Below, piece after piece: positions 1 through 7,961 of a stretch of 17,039 nt of DNA; the stretch's first letter is position 1; each line of letters starts with the position of its first letter. Where the stretch lies: positions 1-17,039 of the forward strand of contig JABITU010000224.1 in NCBI GenBank assembly GCA_018668195.1, in the 5' to 3' direction. The DNA is from Tateyamaria sp. (GTDB lineage Bacteria > Pseudomonadota > Alphaproteobacteria > Rhodobacterales > Rhodobacteraceae). The position numbers were made by a program, and so were the translations under genes. The notes beneath the pieces are model-generated. The model was not told the origin of the DNA and made no database searches. It was given only the letters and a program-made list of their open reading frames with translations.

Positions 1-1208
1 CCCGCCTCTTTCGCAGCGGTTGTGTATGCGTCTTCAATGGCTTGCAGGGTAGCAGCTGCATCTCGTTCACCGGTGAAGAAACCAGACAGTTCACTGCCAA
101 ATGCCGTGTGCAGCAGGCCCATCTGTGTTGTCGATGGATAAGGGGCCGCAGCAGGTATGGCCGTTGCCGTAGCAATGGCACCTTGCGCCATTGGACCAGG
201 TACAAACCCATCAACCAACCAAATTGCAGCAGAGTTGGCCCCCTGAACCATCTCGGAATCCAGACCTTCCATCGCTACACGAAAGGCGGCGTCTGCCTCT
301 TCATCCGAGATGTTGGACGCGATCACGATACCGTCCCACCAAAGCGTTGTAGCGGGTGCGCCGCCTTGCATCGCAGTCGGTGCACTGGCCATGGTCACTT
401 TGCCCACAACCTGGCTTTCGTTCGCGTCATCCATGGCCCCTGCGCGCGTTGCCCACAGGTTCGCCATTGCAATTTTGCCCTGCTGGAACTGCTGCTGCAC
501 ATAGGTGGAATCGGACACAAGGTATTCAGGATCCATGTAAGCGGTCATCGCCATCATGGTTTCCAGCGCTTTCATTCCCGCCTCGCCATTGACAGCCGTT
601 GTGTTGTCATCGTTGAAGAAGGACCCACCATAGCCCAGGAACATATTGTTGAAATCCTGCGCAATATTCCAGCCGGCTTTCATCGTAGCACCCAACGGGT
701 AATCGACAACACCAGCGTCTTGGACCGCTGCGGCCGCCTCAAGAACTTCGGCCCACGAGCTGGGTGCGTCGATGCCCAAGTCGGCTAGAATATCACTGCG
801 ATACATCAAGTGCTGGGTGTTGACCATCATAGCCACGGCCATTGTCTTGCCGTTGACCTTGATCAACTGGTTAGGCTTCAGGTTTTGGCCATATTTGGCG
901 ACCAAATCGTCCAGCGGGCGAATTGTGCCCGCATTGAGTAGCGGCGTAACCGTACCGTTCGACACACCACCGATGTGGTACAGGGCTGGGTTGGCCTCAA
1001 AAGCTGCAGGTTGTTTGGTTCGGAATTCTTGATCCAACTCAGCCTGGAAATTACCGCACTCAGACATTGCATCTGTCACAGCTTTCCACGCGTCGAACCC
1101 TGCAGTCAACGATTTCAGCGGAACCGAATTTTCAAAGGCGCAGCCAGCGAAAACCGATGTGCCCATAAGCGAGACAGCGCCCGCCAGAACCAGTTTCTTC
1201 AAATACAT
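1..1208 (-). CDS. ABC transporter sugar-type extracellular solute-binding protein (partial, C-terminus beyond the window)
   Basis: About 402 residues are read from the ATG at 1208 to the left edge with no stop. The N-terminus (MYLKKLVLAGAVSLMGTSVFA, then GCAFENS) is a clear Sec signal peptide, so the protein should be periplasmic. Later segments such as NTQHLMYRSDILADLGIDAP, 'SSWAEVLEAA', 'QQQFQQGKIAMANLW' and 'PATTLWWDGIVIASN' are typical of family 1 (maltose/glycerol-3-phosphate-like) binding proteins. A GGGAG Shine-Dalgarno lies 7 nt before the start. It sits 93 nt downstream of the ABC ATPase gene on the same strand, so the two probably form one sugar importer, with permease genes expected beyond position 1. 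The exact sugar cannot be read from the sequence. The family call is firm. Confidence 0.88.
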   Translation of the reverse strand, partial: MYLKKLVLAGAVSLMGTSVFAGCAFENSVPLKSLTAGFDAWKAVTDAMSECGNFQAELDQEFRTKQPAAFEANPALYHIGGVSNGTVTPLLNAGTIRPLDDLVAKYGQNLKPNQLIKVNGKTMAVAMMVNTQHLMYRSDILADLGIDAPSSWAEVLEAAAAVQDAGVVDYPLGATMKAGWNIAQDFNNMFLGYGGSFFNDDNTTAVNGEAGMKALETMMAMTAYMDPEYLVSDSTYVQQQFQQGKIAMANLWATRAGAMDDANESQVVGKVTMASAPTAMQGGAPATTLWWDGIVIASNISDEEADAAFRVAMEGLDSEMVQGANSAAIWLVDGFVPGPMAQGAIATATAIPAAAPYPSTTQMGLLHTAFGSELSGFFTGERDAAATLQAIEDAYTTAAKEA

Positions 1209-1271
1209 GTGCAAACTCCCTGTTGCGTGTACGCCAATACATCATCAAAATCTGCACTGGCATCTTATTAA

Positions 1272-1294
1272 CCTGACCGGGGGTCCCGGTCAGG
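1272..1294 (-). terminator. Strong intercistronic hairpin between ATPase and binding-protein genes
   Basis: A perfect 10-bp GC-rich inverted repeat (CCTGACCGGG / CCCGGTCAGG) with a 3-nt loop lies 7 nt past the ATPase stop codon. On the minus strand it is followed by TTAATAAG rather than a true U-run. It may be a partial terminator, or an RNA stabiliser that sets the ratio of ATPase to binding-protein transcript. The structure is certain; its role is inferred. Confidence 0.6.
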
Positions 1295-1301
1295 CAGGTT
1301 T

Positions 1302-2348
1302 TCAGGCGATACGTTCGCCAGATTCTTGATCGAAGGCATGACAAATTTCTGCCGGTATATTGAACGAGACAATATCGCCGATTTCCGCCCTGTATTCCTT
1401 GTGAGCTTTGACCGAAACCAATTGCCCGCCTGCGCGAACAGTTAACATGGTCGCGTCTCCTAGTAGCTCAATCGTGTACAGCGGTGCAGTAATCTGACCA
1501 CCTTGTGCAACCACCGTTGCGTCTTCGGCGCGAAAGCCCAAAGTGACCTTGCCATCCTGCGTTGACAGCCCCGCAATCGAGACCCTGTCGCCCGCAAAAG
1601 TGCCATTTGTGATCTCGCCTTTCATCAGATTCATAGCCGGAGACCCAATGAAGCTGGCCACGAACGTGTTGGCAGGCCGATCATAGATTTCAGTCGGCGT
1701 GCCAACTTGCCTCACTTTGCCTTCTTTCATCACCACGACGCGATCGGCCAACGTCATTGCCTCGATCTGATCGTGGGTTACGTACACTGTTGTCACCTTA
1801 AGTTCGTGGCTGAGGTTCTTGATCTGGGCCCGCGTGCTGACCCTCAACTTGGCGTCAAGGTTGGACAGAGGCTCATCCATCAGGAACACATTTGGCTCAC
1901 GTACAATAGCACGCGCCAAAGCGACACGCTGGCGCTGCCCTCCAGACAATTCCGCCGGTTTGCGGTGTAGAAAATCATCCAGCTCGACCATGGCCGCAGC
2001 GCGACGTACCCTCTGGTCATGTGTGGTCGGGTCTGCCTTGCGCACCTTGAGCGGGAAGCGGATATTTTCATAAACGTTCATGTGCGGATAAAGGCCATAG
2101 GATTGAAACACCATGGCGACGTCGCGGTCCTTGGGATCAAGATCGTTGACCCGCCGTCCGTCGATCATGATATCGCCCTCGGTCGCGTCTTCGAGCCCTG
2201 CAATCATCCGCATCGTTGTAGTCTTGCCACAACCTGACGGGCCAAGCAGAACGACGAACTCTTCGTGTCCAATGGTAAGATCAAAATTTTCAACCCCGAC
2301 GAAAGACCCCCATCGCTTATTAATATTTCGCAACTGGATTTCAGCCAT
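1302..2348 (-). CDS. ABC transporter ATP-binding protein, MalK/UgpC-like (sugar import)
   Basis: This is the nucleotide-binding subunit of a carbohydrate-type importer, 348 aa from the start chosen here. Walker A GPSGCGKT is at residues 36-43, the Q-loop Gln at 82, the signature LSGGQRQ at 134-140, Walker B ending in Asp158-Glu159, and the switch His at 192 (VTHD). A C-terminal part of about 110 residues fits the TOBE/MalK regulatory domain. The open frame extends nine codons further upstream, but the ATG at 2348 begins MAEIQLRNINKRWG, the usual start for this family, and has a G-rich stretch before it. It lies upstream of the solute-binding protein gene and downstream of a LacI-like palindrome, so it is likely sugar-controlled. 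The substrate is unknown. Confidence 0.93.
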   Translation of the reverse strand: MAEIQLRNINKRWGSFVGVENFDLTIGHEEFVVLLGPSGCGKTTTMRMIAGLEDATEGDIMIDGRRVNDLDPKDRDVAMVFQSYGLYPHMNVYENIRFPLKVRKADPTTHDQRVRRAAAMVELDDFLHRKPAELSGGQRQRVALARAIVREPNVFLMDEPLSNLDAKLRVSTRAQIKNLSHELKVTTVYVTHDQIEAMTLADRVVVMKEGKVRQVGTPTEIYDRPANTFVASFIGSPAMNLMKGEITNGTFAGDRVSIAGLSTQDGKVTLGFRAEDATVVAQGGQITAPLYTIELLGDATMLTVRAGGQLVSVKAHKEYRAEIGDIVSFNIPAEICHAFDQESGERIA

Positions 2349-2410
2349 CTGGGCCCCCGCACCATTGTGACACAAAGACTAATCACCGTCAGGCTACCTT
2401 GGCAATAGTT

Positions 2411-2430
2411 TTTTGCACACGTGTGCAAAA
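2411..2430. promoter_or_regulatory. Perfect 20-bp palindrome, candidate LacI-family operator
   Basis: TTTTGCACACGTGTGCAAAA is an exact inverted repeat with a central CG, the form typical of LacI/GalR-family operators. It lies 62 nt upstream of the ABC ATPase start, in the gap between two minus-strand genes, so it most likely controls the sugar-transport operon. No regulator gene is visible in the window, and I could not place a convincing -35/-10 pair. Confidence 0.6.
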
Positions 2431-2503
2431 CATTTATTCATGACGAAAGTCGCCATAATCAGGAGCGGCAGGTTTAGGATCAGGGGCTTTTCAAGCCTAA
2501 AAC

Positions 2504-4663
2504 TCAAGGCCCGTCAGCGTCTTTTAGAGCAGTCGCCGCGACGCGGATGCCATCAGAAGAAGGCATCGTCGCTGCATAGGCGCGCCCCGTGGCAATGAAG
2601 CTATCCTCAGCAGTGTAGCGCGCAAGATGCCGGTGACCTGCCTCAAACAACGCAGACATCACGCCTTCGGCAACACCACCTGATCGCCTTGTTTCGTCCA
2701 CAATCAGTACGGATTCACAGTCTCTGACGGCATCCAGAAGCGCATGAATTGGCAGTGGAGCAAGCCAGCGCAAATCGACAATTCGGGCCCCTTTAACTTT
2801 GGCCTGCTCCGCCAGATACCGTCCATTTCCAAATGTTACGATGGCAATCTCAGTGCCACTGCCATGGACGCCGACGGCTCCGAGCGGGATGCGCTGATCC
2901 AGGGTCGGATAAAGACGCATCCATGCACCGTCACCCGTATTCAGATCCCGCATTGGATAAAGCGCGATCGGCTCCACAAAAACGCAGACCCGATTTTCCT
3001 CTCGTGCGAGCCGATGACATTCTCGCAGCATTTGCACAGCTTCTGCCCCGTCTGACGGGCAAGCGACGATCAGGCCGGGGATATCACGCAAAACAGCAAG
3101 TGCATTGTCGTTGTGGAAATGCCCACCAAACCCTTTTTGGTACCCAAGCCCCGCGATGCGCAGCACCATCGGGTTGGCCCACTGCCCGTTGGAAAAAAAC
3201 GGCAAGGTTGCCGCCTCTCCACGCAATTGATCCTCTGCGTTGTGCAGATAGGCAAGGAATTGGATTTCCGGCATCGGGATATAGCCGTTATGCGCCATGC
3301 CGATGGCAAGACCTAGGATCGATTGTTCGTCCAGTAGCGTATCAATGACGCGCGCAGGCCCGAAGCGACCCTGCAGTTTCTGAGTAATACCATAGACACC
3401 ACCCTTGCGCCCGACATCTTCGCCCATGATGACGGTTTCGGGATATGTCAGCATCAGGTCGGTCAGCGCCCAATTGATCAGCCGCGACATCGGCTGCGGC
3501 TGGTCCATCTGGGCAAGATCGCTGCCAAAGGCGTCAGAACGCGCAGCAACGGCTGGGCCGTTTGATATGGAATGCGTGCGGGCTGGTGGTACGATGGCTG
3601 CCATTACTGCGCGTGCGTCCTTCAAAGGCGCAGCACGTGCAACTTGCGCGGCATCGGCTCTGACACGGGCCAGGCTGTCAGTGTAGATTGAAATGATATC
3701 CTGCGGGCTTTGCCCCTGCGCCAAAAGGCCCGCGGCACTGCGCAACAGCGGGTCATTCGCCTCGTCGGCTTCGACCTCGGCGCGCGGCAAATAGCTAGTC
3801 GCCACATCGGCGCCTGCATGGCCATAAAGCCGAACCGTGCGCAAATGCAGGATAGCAGGCTTGCGCTGTGTGCGCACATGACGTGCCGCTTGGATGGTGG
3901 CCCGATAGGCGTCCCACAGATCCAGCCCGTCGCCCTGAAAATAGGTGATACCGGGGCGATGCCGCAGGCTATTTTCGACCCAGCCTGCCGGTGTCTTGGT
4001 GGAGATACCGATGCCATTGTCTTCGCAAATCATCAACAGCGGCAAAGGCGCGCCCTGAACACTGCTCCAACCTGCTGCGTTGATGGCCCCTTGCGCAGTT
4101 GAATGGTTTAGAGATGCATCCCCAAAGCTGACCACTGCGATCCCATCGCGTGGTAATATAGCAGCTTCGGGCCGATTGCGACGCGCCAACCCTAAAGCAA
4201 AAGCCGCACCAAGCGCCTTAGGCAAATGACTGGCGATGGTAGACGTTTGCGGCGGGATGAACAGATCGCGGCTGCCCAGCACCTTGTGCCGCCCGCCACT
4301 GGTGGGATCGTCAGCCGCGCATGCAAAACTGAGCAGCATATCGCGGCACATATCCTGCCCTTGCTGCGCCGCGCGGGCAACCTGAAATGCACCGTCGCGA
4401 TAGTGTAGAAAAGCGATGTCATCCGGGCGCAAGGCATAAGATACCGCCGCCATGCCCTCGTGGCCCGATGACCCAATCGTATAGAACCCGTGACCTGCCT
4501 TTTGCATCTCGCGGCTGACGATATCCAGCGCGCGGGTCAGGCACTGATGAGTGAAAAGAGCCACAGAAACCTCTGGGTCCAGCCCATACGGCGTGACAGA
4601 GGGCAAATCACACACGGCCACCCTGCGCAGAAAGTTGTCGTGAACGATTGAAACGCGGTCCAT
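2504..4663 (-). CDS. Fused alpha-beta E1 component of a 2-oxo acid dehydrogenase (thiamine-diphosphate dependent)
   Basis: 719 aa that join what are normally two subunits. Residues 35-345 resemble E1 alpha: GSSGHEGMAA near 64, the diphosphate motif GDAS at 181 continuing to Asn195, EDNGIGIS at 214-221, and a loop RLYGHAGADVATSY at 278-291. After a linker of about 40 residues, 390-719 resemble E1 beta and transketolase C-terminal domains (GEDVGRKGGVYG at 414, then DEQS and EIQFLAY). Such enzymes decarboxylate a 2-oxo acid and pass the acyl group to a lipoyl E2, often for branched-chain acids. No E2 or E3 gene is present here. An AGGGG Shine-Dalgarno supports the start at 4663. It follows gcdH on the same strand after a 105-nt gap and may be co-transcribed. 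The substrate is unknown; 2-oxoadipate and branched 2-oxo acids are guesses. Confidence 0.85.
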   Translation of the reverse strand: MDRVSIVHDNFLRRVAVCDLPSVTPYGLDPEVSVALFTHQCLTRALDIVSREMQKAGHGFYTIGSSGHEGMAAVSYALRPDDIAFLHYRDGAFQVARAAQQGQDMCRDMLLSFACAADDPTSGGRHKVLGSRDLFIPPQTSTIASHLPKALGAAFALGLARRNRPEAAILPRDGIAVVSFGDASLNHSTAQGAINAAGWSSVQGAPLPLLMICEDNGIGISTKTPAGWVENSLRHRPGITYFQGDGLDLWDAYRATIQAARHVRTQRKPAILHLRTVRLYGHAGADVATSYLPRAEVEADEANDPLLRSAAGLLAQGQSPQDIISIYTDSLARVRADAAQVARAAPLKDARAVMAAIVPPARTHSISNGPAVAARSDAFGSDLAQMDQPQPMSRLINWALTDLMLTYPETVIMGEDVGRKGGVYGITQKLQGRFGPARVIDTLLDEQSILGLAIGMAHNGYIPMPEIQFLAYLHNAEDQLRGEAATLPFFSNGQWANPMVLRIAGLGYQKGFGGHFHNDNALAVLRDIPGLIVACPSDGAEAVQMLRECHRLAREENRVCVFVEPIALYPMRDLNTGDGAWMRLYPTLDQRIPLGAVGVHGSGTEIAIVTFGNGRYLAEQAKVKGARIVDLRWLAPLPIHALLDAVRDCESVLIVDETRRSGGVAEGVMSALFEAGHRHLARYTAEDSFIATGRAYAATMPSSDGIRVAATALKDADGP

Positions 4664-4768
4664 GCAGCCCCTGCCAGATTTTCAGAATATGTGTCTGCGG
4701 CAGTCATTTAGACAGGGCAAAGGCCGTATGACAACGCCCTTCGTCCTGAAAATTTCATCTGTGCGACA

Positions 4769-5992
4769 TCAGAAAAACGCCTGAAGACCCGTCTGCGCAC
4801 GACCAAGGATCAGCGCATGCACATCGTGCGTGCCTTCGTAGGTGTTGACCGTTTCAAGGTTCATCAGATGGCGCATGACCTGAAACTCGCCTGAAATACC
4901 ATTGCCACCGTGCATGTCGCGGGCATGGCGCGCAATCTCCAGCGCTTTGCCGCAATTGTTGCGCTTCATAATCGAGATCATCTCGGGCGCGGCCTTGGCC
5001 TCGTCCAGCAAACGACCCACTTGCAGCGAGCCTTGCAGGCCCAGCGCAATTTCGGTTTGCATATCTGCAAGTTTTTTCTGGAACAGCTGTGTTTGCGCCA
5101 GCGGTTTGCCAAACTGCTTGCGATCCAGCCCATATTGCCGCGCCGCGTGCCAGCAGAATTCTGCCGCACCCATCGCGCCCCAACTGATCCCGTACCGCGC
5201 CCGGTTGAGACAACCAAACGGCCCTTTAAGGCCCTGCACATCAGGCAGCAAAGCGTCCTCGCCCACTTCGACATCCTTCATCACAATTTCGCCAGTGATT
5301 GAGGCGCGCAAGCTGAGTTTATTCTGGATTTTCGGCGCTGACAGGCCCCCCATACCCTTTTCAAGCACAAAGCCGCGGATCTTGCCACCATGTGCATCGG
5401 ACTTGGCCCAGACCACGAAAACATCCGCAATCGGAGCATTGGAAATCCACATCTTGGCCCCGTTCAGCACATAGCCGCCATCGACTTTTCTGGCGGTTGT
5501 CTTCATCCCAGCGGGGTCCGACCCGGCGTCAGGTTCCGTCAGACCGAAACATCCGATCCATTCGCCCGAAGCCAGCTTGGGCAGATATTTCCGACGCTGT
5601 TCTTCAGAGCCATATGCATAAATCGGATAGATCACGAGACTGGACTGCACCGACATCATCGACCGATAACCCGAATCAATGCGCTCCACCTCGCGTGCGA
5701 CAAGACCGTATGAAACATAAGATCCACCAAGCCCACCGTAAGCTTCAGGCAGCGTCACGCCGAGCAGCCCCATATCGCCCATCTCGCGGAAAATTTCGGC
5801 GTCGGTGGTTTCATCGGCAAAGGCACTGATCACGCGAGGGGCCAGTTTTTCATCAGCATAGGCCGCAGCCGACGCCTGCACCATTCGTTCATCTTCGGTT
5901 AACTGCTCGCTCAGTCGAAACGGGTCAGCCCAGTCAAAGCTACCAAGGTCCGGCGCGTCCTTTGCTTTCAGGATTTTTGTTTCTGCGTTCAT
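4769..5992 (-). CDS. gcdH: Glutaryl-CoA dehydrogenase (acyl-CoA dehydrogenase family)
   Basis: This FAD enzyme oxidises and decarboxylates glutaryl-CoA to crotonyl-CoA in lysine, tryptophan and glutarate breakdown. The 407-aa protein has the acyl-CoA dehydrogenase pattern: an N-terminal helical part ([14 protein letters not shown]), the FAD-binding [29 protein letters not shown], and a C-terminal helical domain. The segment [20 protein letters not shown] carries the catalytic Glu in the context typical of glutaryl-CoA dehydrogenases rather than other family members. The frame extends 11 codons upstream, but the ATG at 5992 has a strong Shine-Dalgarno (GGAGAGAG) and begins MNAETK. It is divergent from a LysR regulator, the arrangement known for gcdH and gcdR in other proteobacteria. 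The E1 fusion follows it. Confidence 0.93.
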   Translation of the reverse strand: MNAETKILKAKDAPDLGSFDWADPFRLSEQLTEDERMVQASAAAYADEKLAPRVISAFADETTDAEIFREMGDMGLLGVTLPEAYGGLGGSYVSYGLVAREVERIDSGYRSMMSVQSSLVIYPIYAYGSEEQRRKYLPKLASGEWIGCFGLTEPDAGSDPAGMKTTARKVDGGYVLNGAKMWISNAPIADVFVVWAKSDAHGGKIRGFVLEKGMGGLSAPKIQNKLSLRASITGEIVMKDVEVGEDALLPDVQGLKGPFGCLNRARYGISWGAMGAAEFCWHAARQYGLDRKQFGKPLAQTQLFQKKLADMQTEIALGLQGSLQVGRLLDEAKAAPEMISIMKRNNCGKALEIARHARDMHGGNGISGEFQVMRHLMNLETVNTYEGTHDVHALILGRAQTGLQAFF

Positions 5993-6077
5993 GATCTCTC
6001 TCCGGTCAGGGCATTCTGTTTGCACCAGTATTGCAGAGTTGAATGAAAAGTTCTAACGATGCCTTATCCTGAAAACC
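5993..6077. promoter_or_regulatory. Divergent promoter region between gcdH and the LysR gene
   Basis: These 85 bp must hold the promoters of both divergent genes and, by analogy with other LysR pairs, the regulator's binding site. On the minus strand TGCAATACT resembles an extended -10 for gcdH. Two TTGCA motifs lie close together (CTGTTTGCACCAGTATTGCAG region). No clear full dyad could be assigned. Confidence 0.35.
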
Positions 6078-6980
6078 ATGAGAAAAACTCATATGTTTAC
6101 CCATCGTCGATTTTTGCCCTCAGTCTCTGCTTTGCTGGCATTCGAAGCGGCAGCGCGCCTTGGATCGGCAACAGCAGCGGCGCAGGAGTTATCGTTGACC
6201 CAAAGTGCAATCAGCCGGCAACTCAAGACACTGGAGGAACAGATTGGCGCGCATTTGTTTGCCCGTGAGGGGCGCGCCCTTGTTCTGACGCCTGCGGGGC
6301 GTGATTACGTCGTGCAAGTGCGCGATATCCTGATGCGCCTTGGGTCAGCATCTGTCGCTGCGGGCGCAAACCCAAAGGGCGGCGCGTTGAACCTCGCCAT
6401 TTTGCCCGCCTTTGGGATGCACTGGCTGGCGCCCCGACTTGCGGATTTTGCGAGCGCGCATCCAGAGGTTACTGTGAACCTGTCAACACGTCTGGCCCCG
6501 TTCGATTTCCGCTCTGAACCATTTGACGCCGCAATCCACTTTGGCCGCAAGGACTGGCCCGGAGCGGCCCACCTGCATTTGATGCCGGAAAACGTTGTGG
6601 CCGTGGCCGCACCTGCGCTTGTACCACAGCCCGTCGAACCATCAGACCTTGCCAAGCTGCCAATGTTGCACCTCGACACTCGGCCACGCGCCTGGGCACG
6701 CTGGCTTGCAGCGCATGACCTGACACCCCCACGCAGTGCAGGCATGGTGTTTGATCAGTTTTCAACCATGGCACAGGCGGCAATTCATGGGTTGGGCGCG
6801 GCCCTTTTGCCAGATTTCGTGGCCAGATCACATCTGGCGAGCCAAGCGCTTGTGCGGGCAGCGGATGACACGGGCCAAAGCATCGGCGACTATTATCTTG
6901 TGTGGCCTGCCGAGCGGCCCGACCCACCCAGCCTTAAATCATTCCGCGCATGGCTTTCACGGAAATTGCCCGGCGCATGA
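6078..6980 (+). CDS. LysR-family transcriptional regulator, GcvA-like; probable regulator of gcdH
   Basis: 300 aa, the usual LysR length. The winged helix-turn-helix fills residues 11-70 (LLAFEAAARLGSATAAAQEL, then SLTQSAISRQLKTLEE and LFAREGRALVLTPAG). The remaining 210 residues form the effector-binding domain. The sequence is closest to the GcvA-like branch. Its start lies 85 bp from that of gcdH on the opposite strand, so it probably controls gcdH, perhaps with glutarate or glutaryl-CoA as signal, as described for GcdR proteins. Two starts are possible, 6078 and 6093. Neither has a strong ribosome binding site; 6078 is kept because it gives the longer frame. Confidence 0.88.
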   Translation: MRKTHMFTHRRFLPSVSALLAFEAAARLGSATAAAQELSLTQSAISRQLKTLEEQIGAHLFAREGRALVLTPAGRDYVVQVRDILMRLGSASVAAGANPKGGALNLAILPAFGMHWLAPRLADFASAHPEVTVNLSTRLAPFDFRSEPFDAAIHFGRKDWPGAAHLHLMPENVVAVAAPALVPQPVEPSDLAKLPMLHLDTRPRAWARWLAAHDLTPPRSAGMVFDQFSTMAQAAIHGLGAALLPDFVARSHLASQALVRAADDTGQSIGDYYLVWPAERPDPPSLKSFRAWLSRKLPGA

Positions 6981-7160
6981 GGCTTTTCACCTGCCTTTAC
7001 AGCGGTTGACGAAATACCTGAAACACCGCACATCACCTAACGCTTCAAGGTCGAGCCGCACAGGCTAAAATAAACCAAGCATGTTCCGCACCGCACCGGT
7101 CGAAAAGGGTAAATACTGCACTCACATAGGCCTACTTTCATCGGCCTTGCCAAAAGCTAG

Positions 7161-7832
7161 TCACCCGTCAATCGGTTCGATCAGCTCTGGGCCAGCGAAT
7201 TGGTTGGAATTGACTGTCGTCGCCACGCGATGCCAGACCAATGCGTCATCCGCAACCGCCCGCATAAGTCGGGCTGCCCCTTTGCCCTCTTCACCCAGCC
7301 ACAGGGCAATGTCAGGTGTCTCCAGTATCACAGGCATGCGGTCATGGATCGCTGCCATTGGCGCATTGGCGGCTGTGGTCACGATGGCGGCGGTTCGGAT
7401 CATATCATCACCATTGATGTTTGAACCCCACGATTGCCAGATCGCGGCTAATGCCAGCGGCGCACGATCAGCGCGGGTGATGTACCACGGCAATCGGGCA
7501 TCCCCATCCCGCGTCCACTCATAATAGCCCGAGGCGATGATCAATGCTCTGCGCGCCCGGCAGGCCACGCGAAACGCCGGCTTTTCTGCAAGCGTCTCAG
7601 CGCGGGCATTGATCAAAAGCGGCCCGCTCACGGGGCTCTTGTACCACTTCGGGATAAAGCCCCATCGCATCGGGGCCAACAACCGCCCTGCCCCTTCGTT
7701 GCGCACCACATGCACCTGCGTCGTCGGACAAACGTTGAAGTTGGGGACGTCGGGCGAATCATTGGCGGGCGCTGCAGCAAAAAGCTGCGCCATCGCATCC
7801 GTGGGCAGAGTGACAGAAAATCGTCCACACAT
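7161..7832 (-). CDS. SOS response-associated peptidase (SRAP/YedK/HMCES family)
   Basis: SRAP proteins bind abasic sites in single-stranded DNA through a covalent thiazolidine link from Cys2, shielding them during replication. The 223-aa protein has all expected active-site residues: Cys2 in MCGRF, Asn75 in LLINARAETL, Glu105 in SGYYEW, and His163 in AIHDRMPV. The start is fixed because Cys2 must directly follow the initiator Met. It is convergent with the LysR gene and stands alone, below the terminator of the nucleotidase gene. I saw no alphaproteobacterial SOS box upstream, so regulation is unclear. Confidence 0.95.
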   Translation of the reverse strand: MCGRFSVTLPTDAMAQLFAAAPANDSPDVPNFNVCPTTQVHVVRNEGAGRLLAPMRWGFIPKWYKSPVSGPLLINARAETLAEKPAFRVACRARRALIIASGYYEWTRDGDARLPWYITRADRAPLALAAIWQSWGSNINGDDMIRTAAIVTTAANAPMAAIHDRMPVILETPDIALWLGEEGKGAARLMRAVADDALVWHRVATTVNSNQFAGPELIEPIDG

Positions 7833-7894
7833 CAGACGAGCTTAAGCCATCTGATCCAGACAGCCAAGCGAAGTTGTCGGCCGAATAGCAGATG

Positions 7895-7928
7895 AAAAAA
7901 GCCCCGCACACATCACTGCGAGCGAGGC
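7895..7928 (-). terminator. Rho-independent terminator of the 5'-nucleotidase gene
   Basis: On the minus strand the stem GCCTCGC (7928-7922) pairs with GCGGGGC (7907-7901), with one U-G pair and a 14-nt loop, followed directly by six T (7900-7895). It lies 33 bp past the nucleotidase stop and separates that gene from the SRAP gene. Confidence 0.7.
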
Positions 7929-7961
7929 CAAGACTGTTCAGACGGTGCAAGCCGATGCGGC

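Noticed and set aside
42..788. A 248-codon plus-strand open frame
   Set aside because: It is antisense to the solute-binding protein gene, whose signal peptide and domains are clear, and its translation resembles no protein family.
4678..4753. Inverted repeat ATTTTCAG/CTGAAAAT in the gap between gcdH and the E1 gene
   Set aside because: Only 8 bp with about 60 nt between the arms and no T-run; too weak to call a terminator.
6981..7160. Gap between the convergent LysR and SRAP genes, checked for a terminator or RNA
   Set aside because: Only a 5-bp AGGCC/GGCCT stem with a 10-nt loop was seen (around 7130-7146); not strong enough to report.
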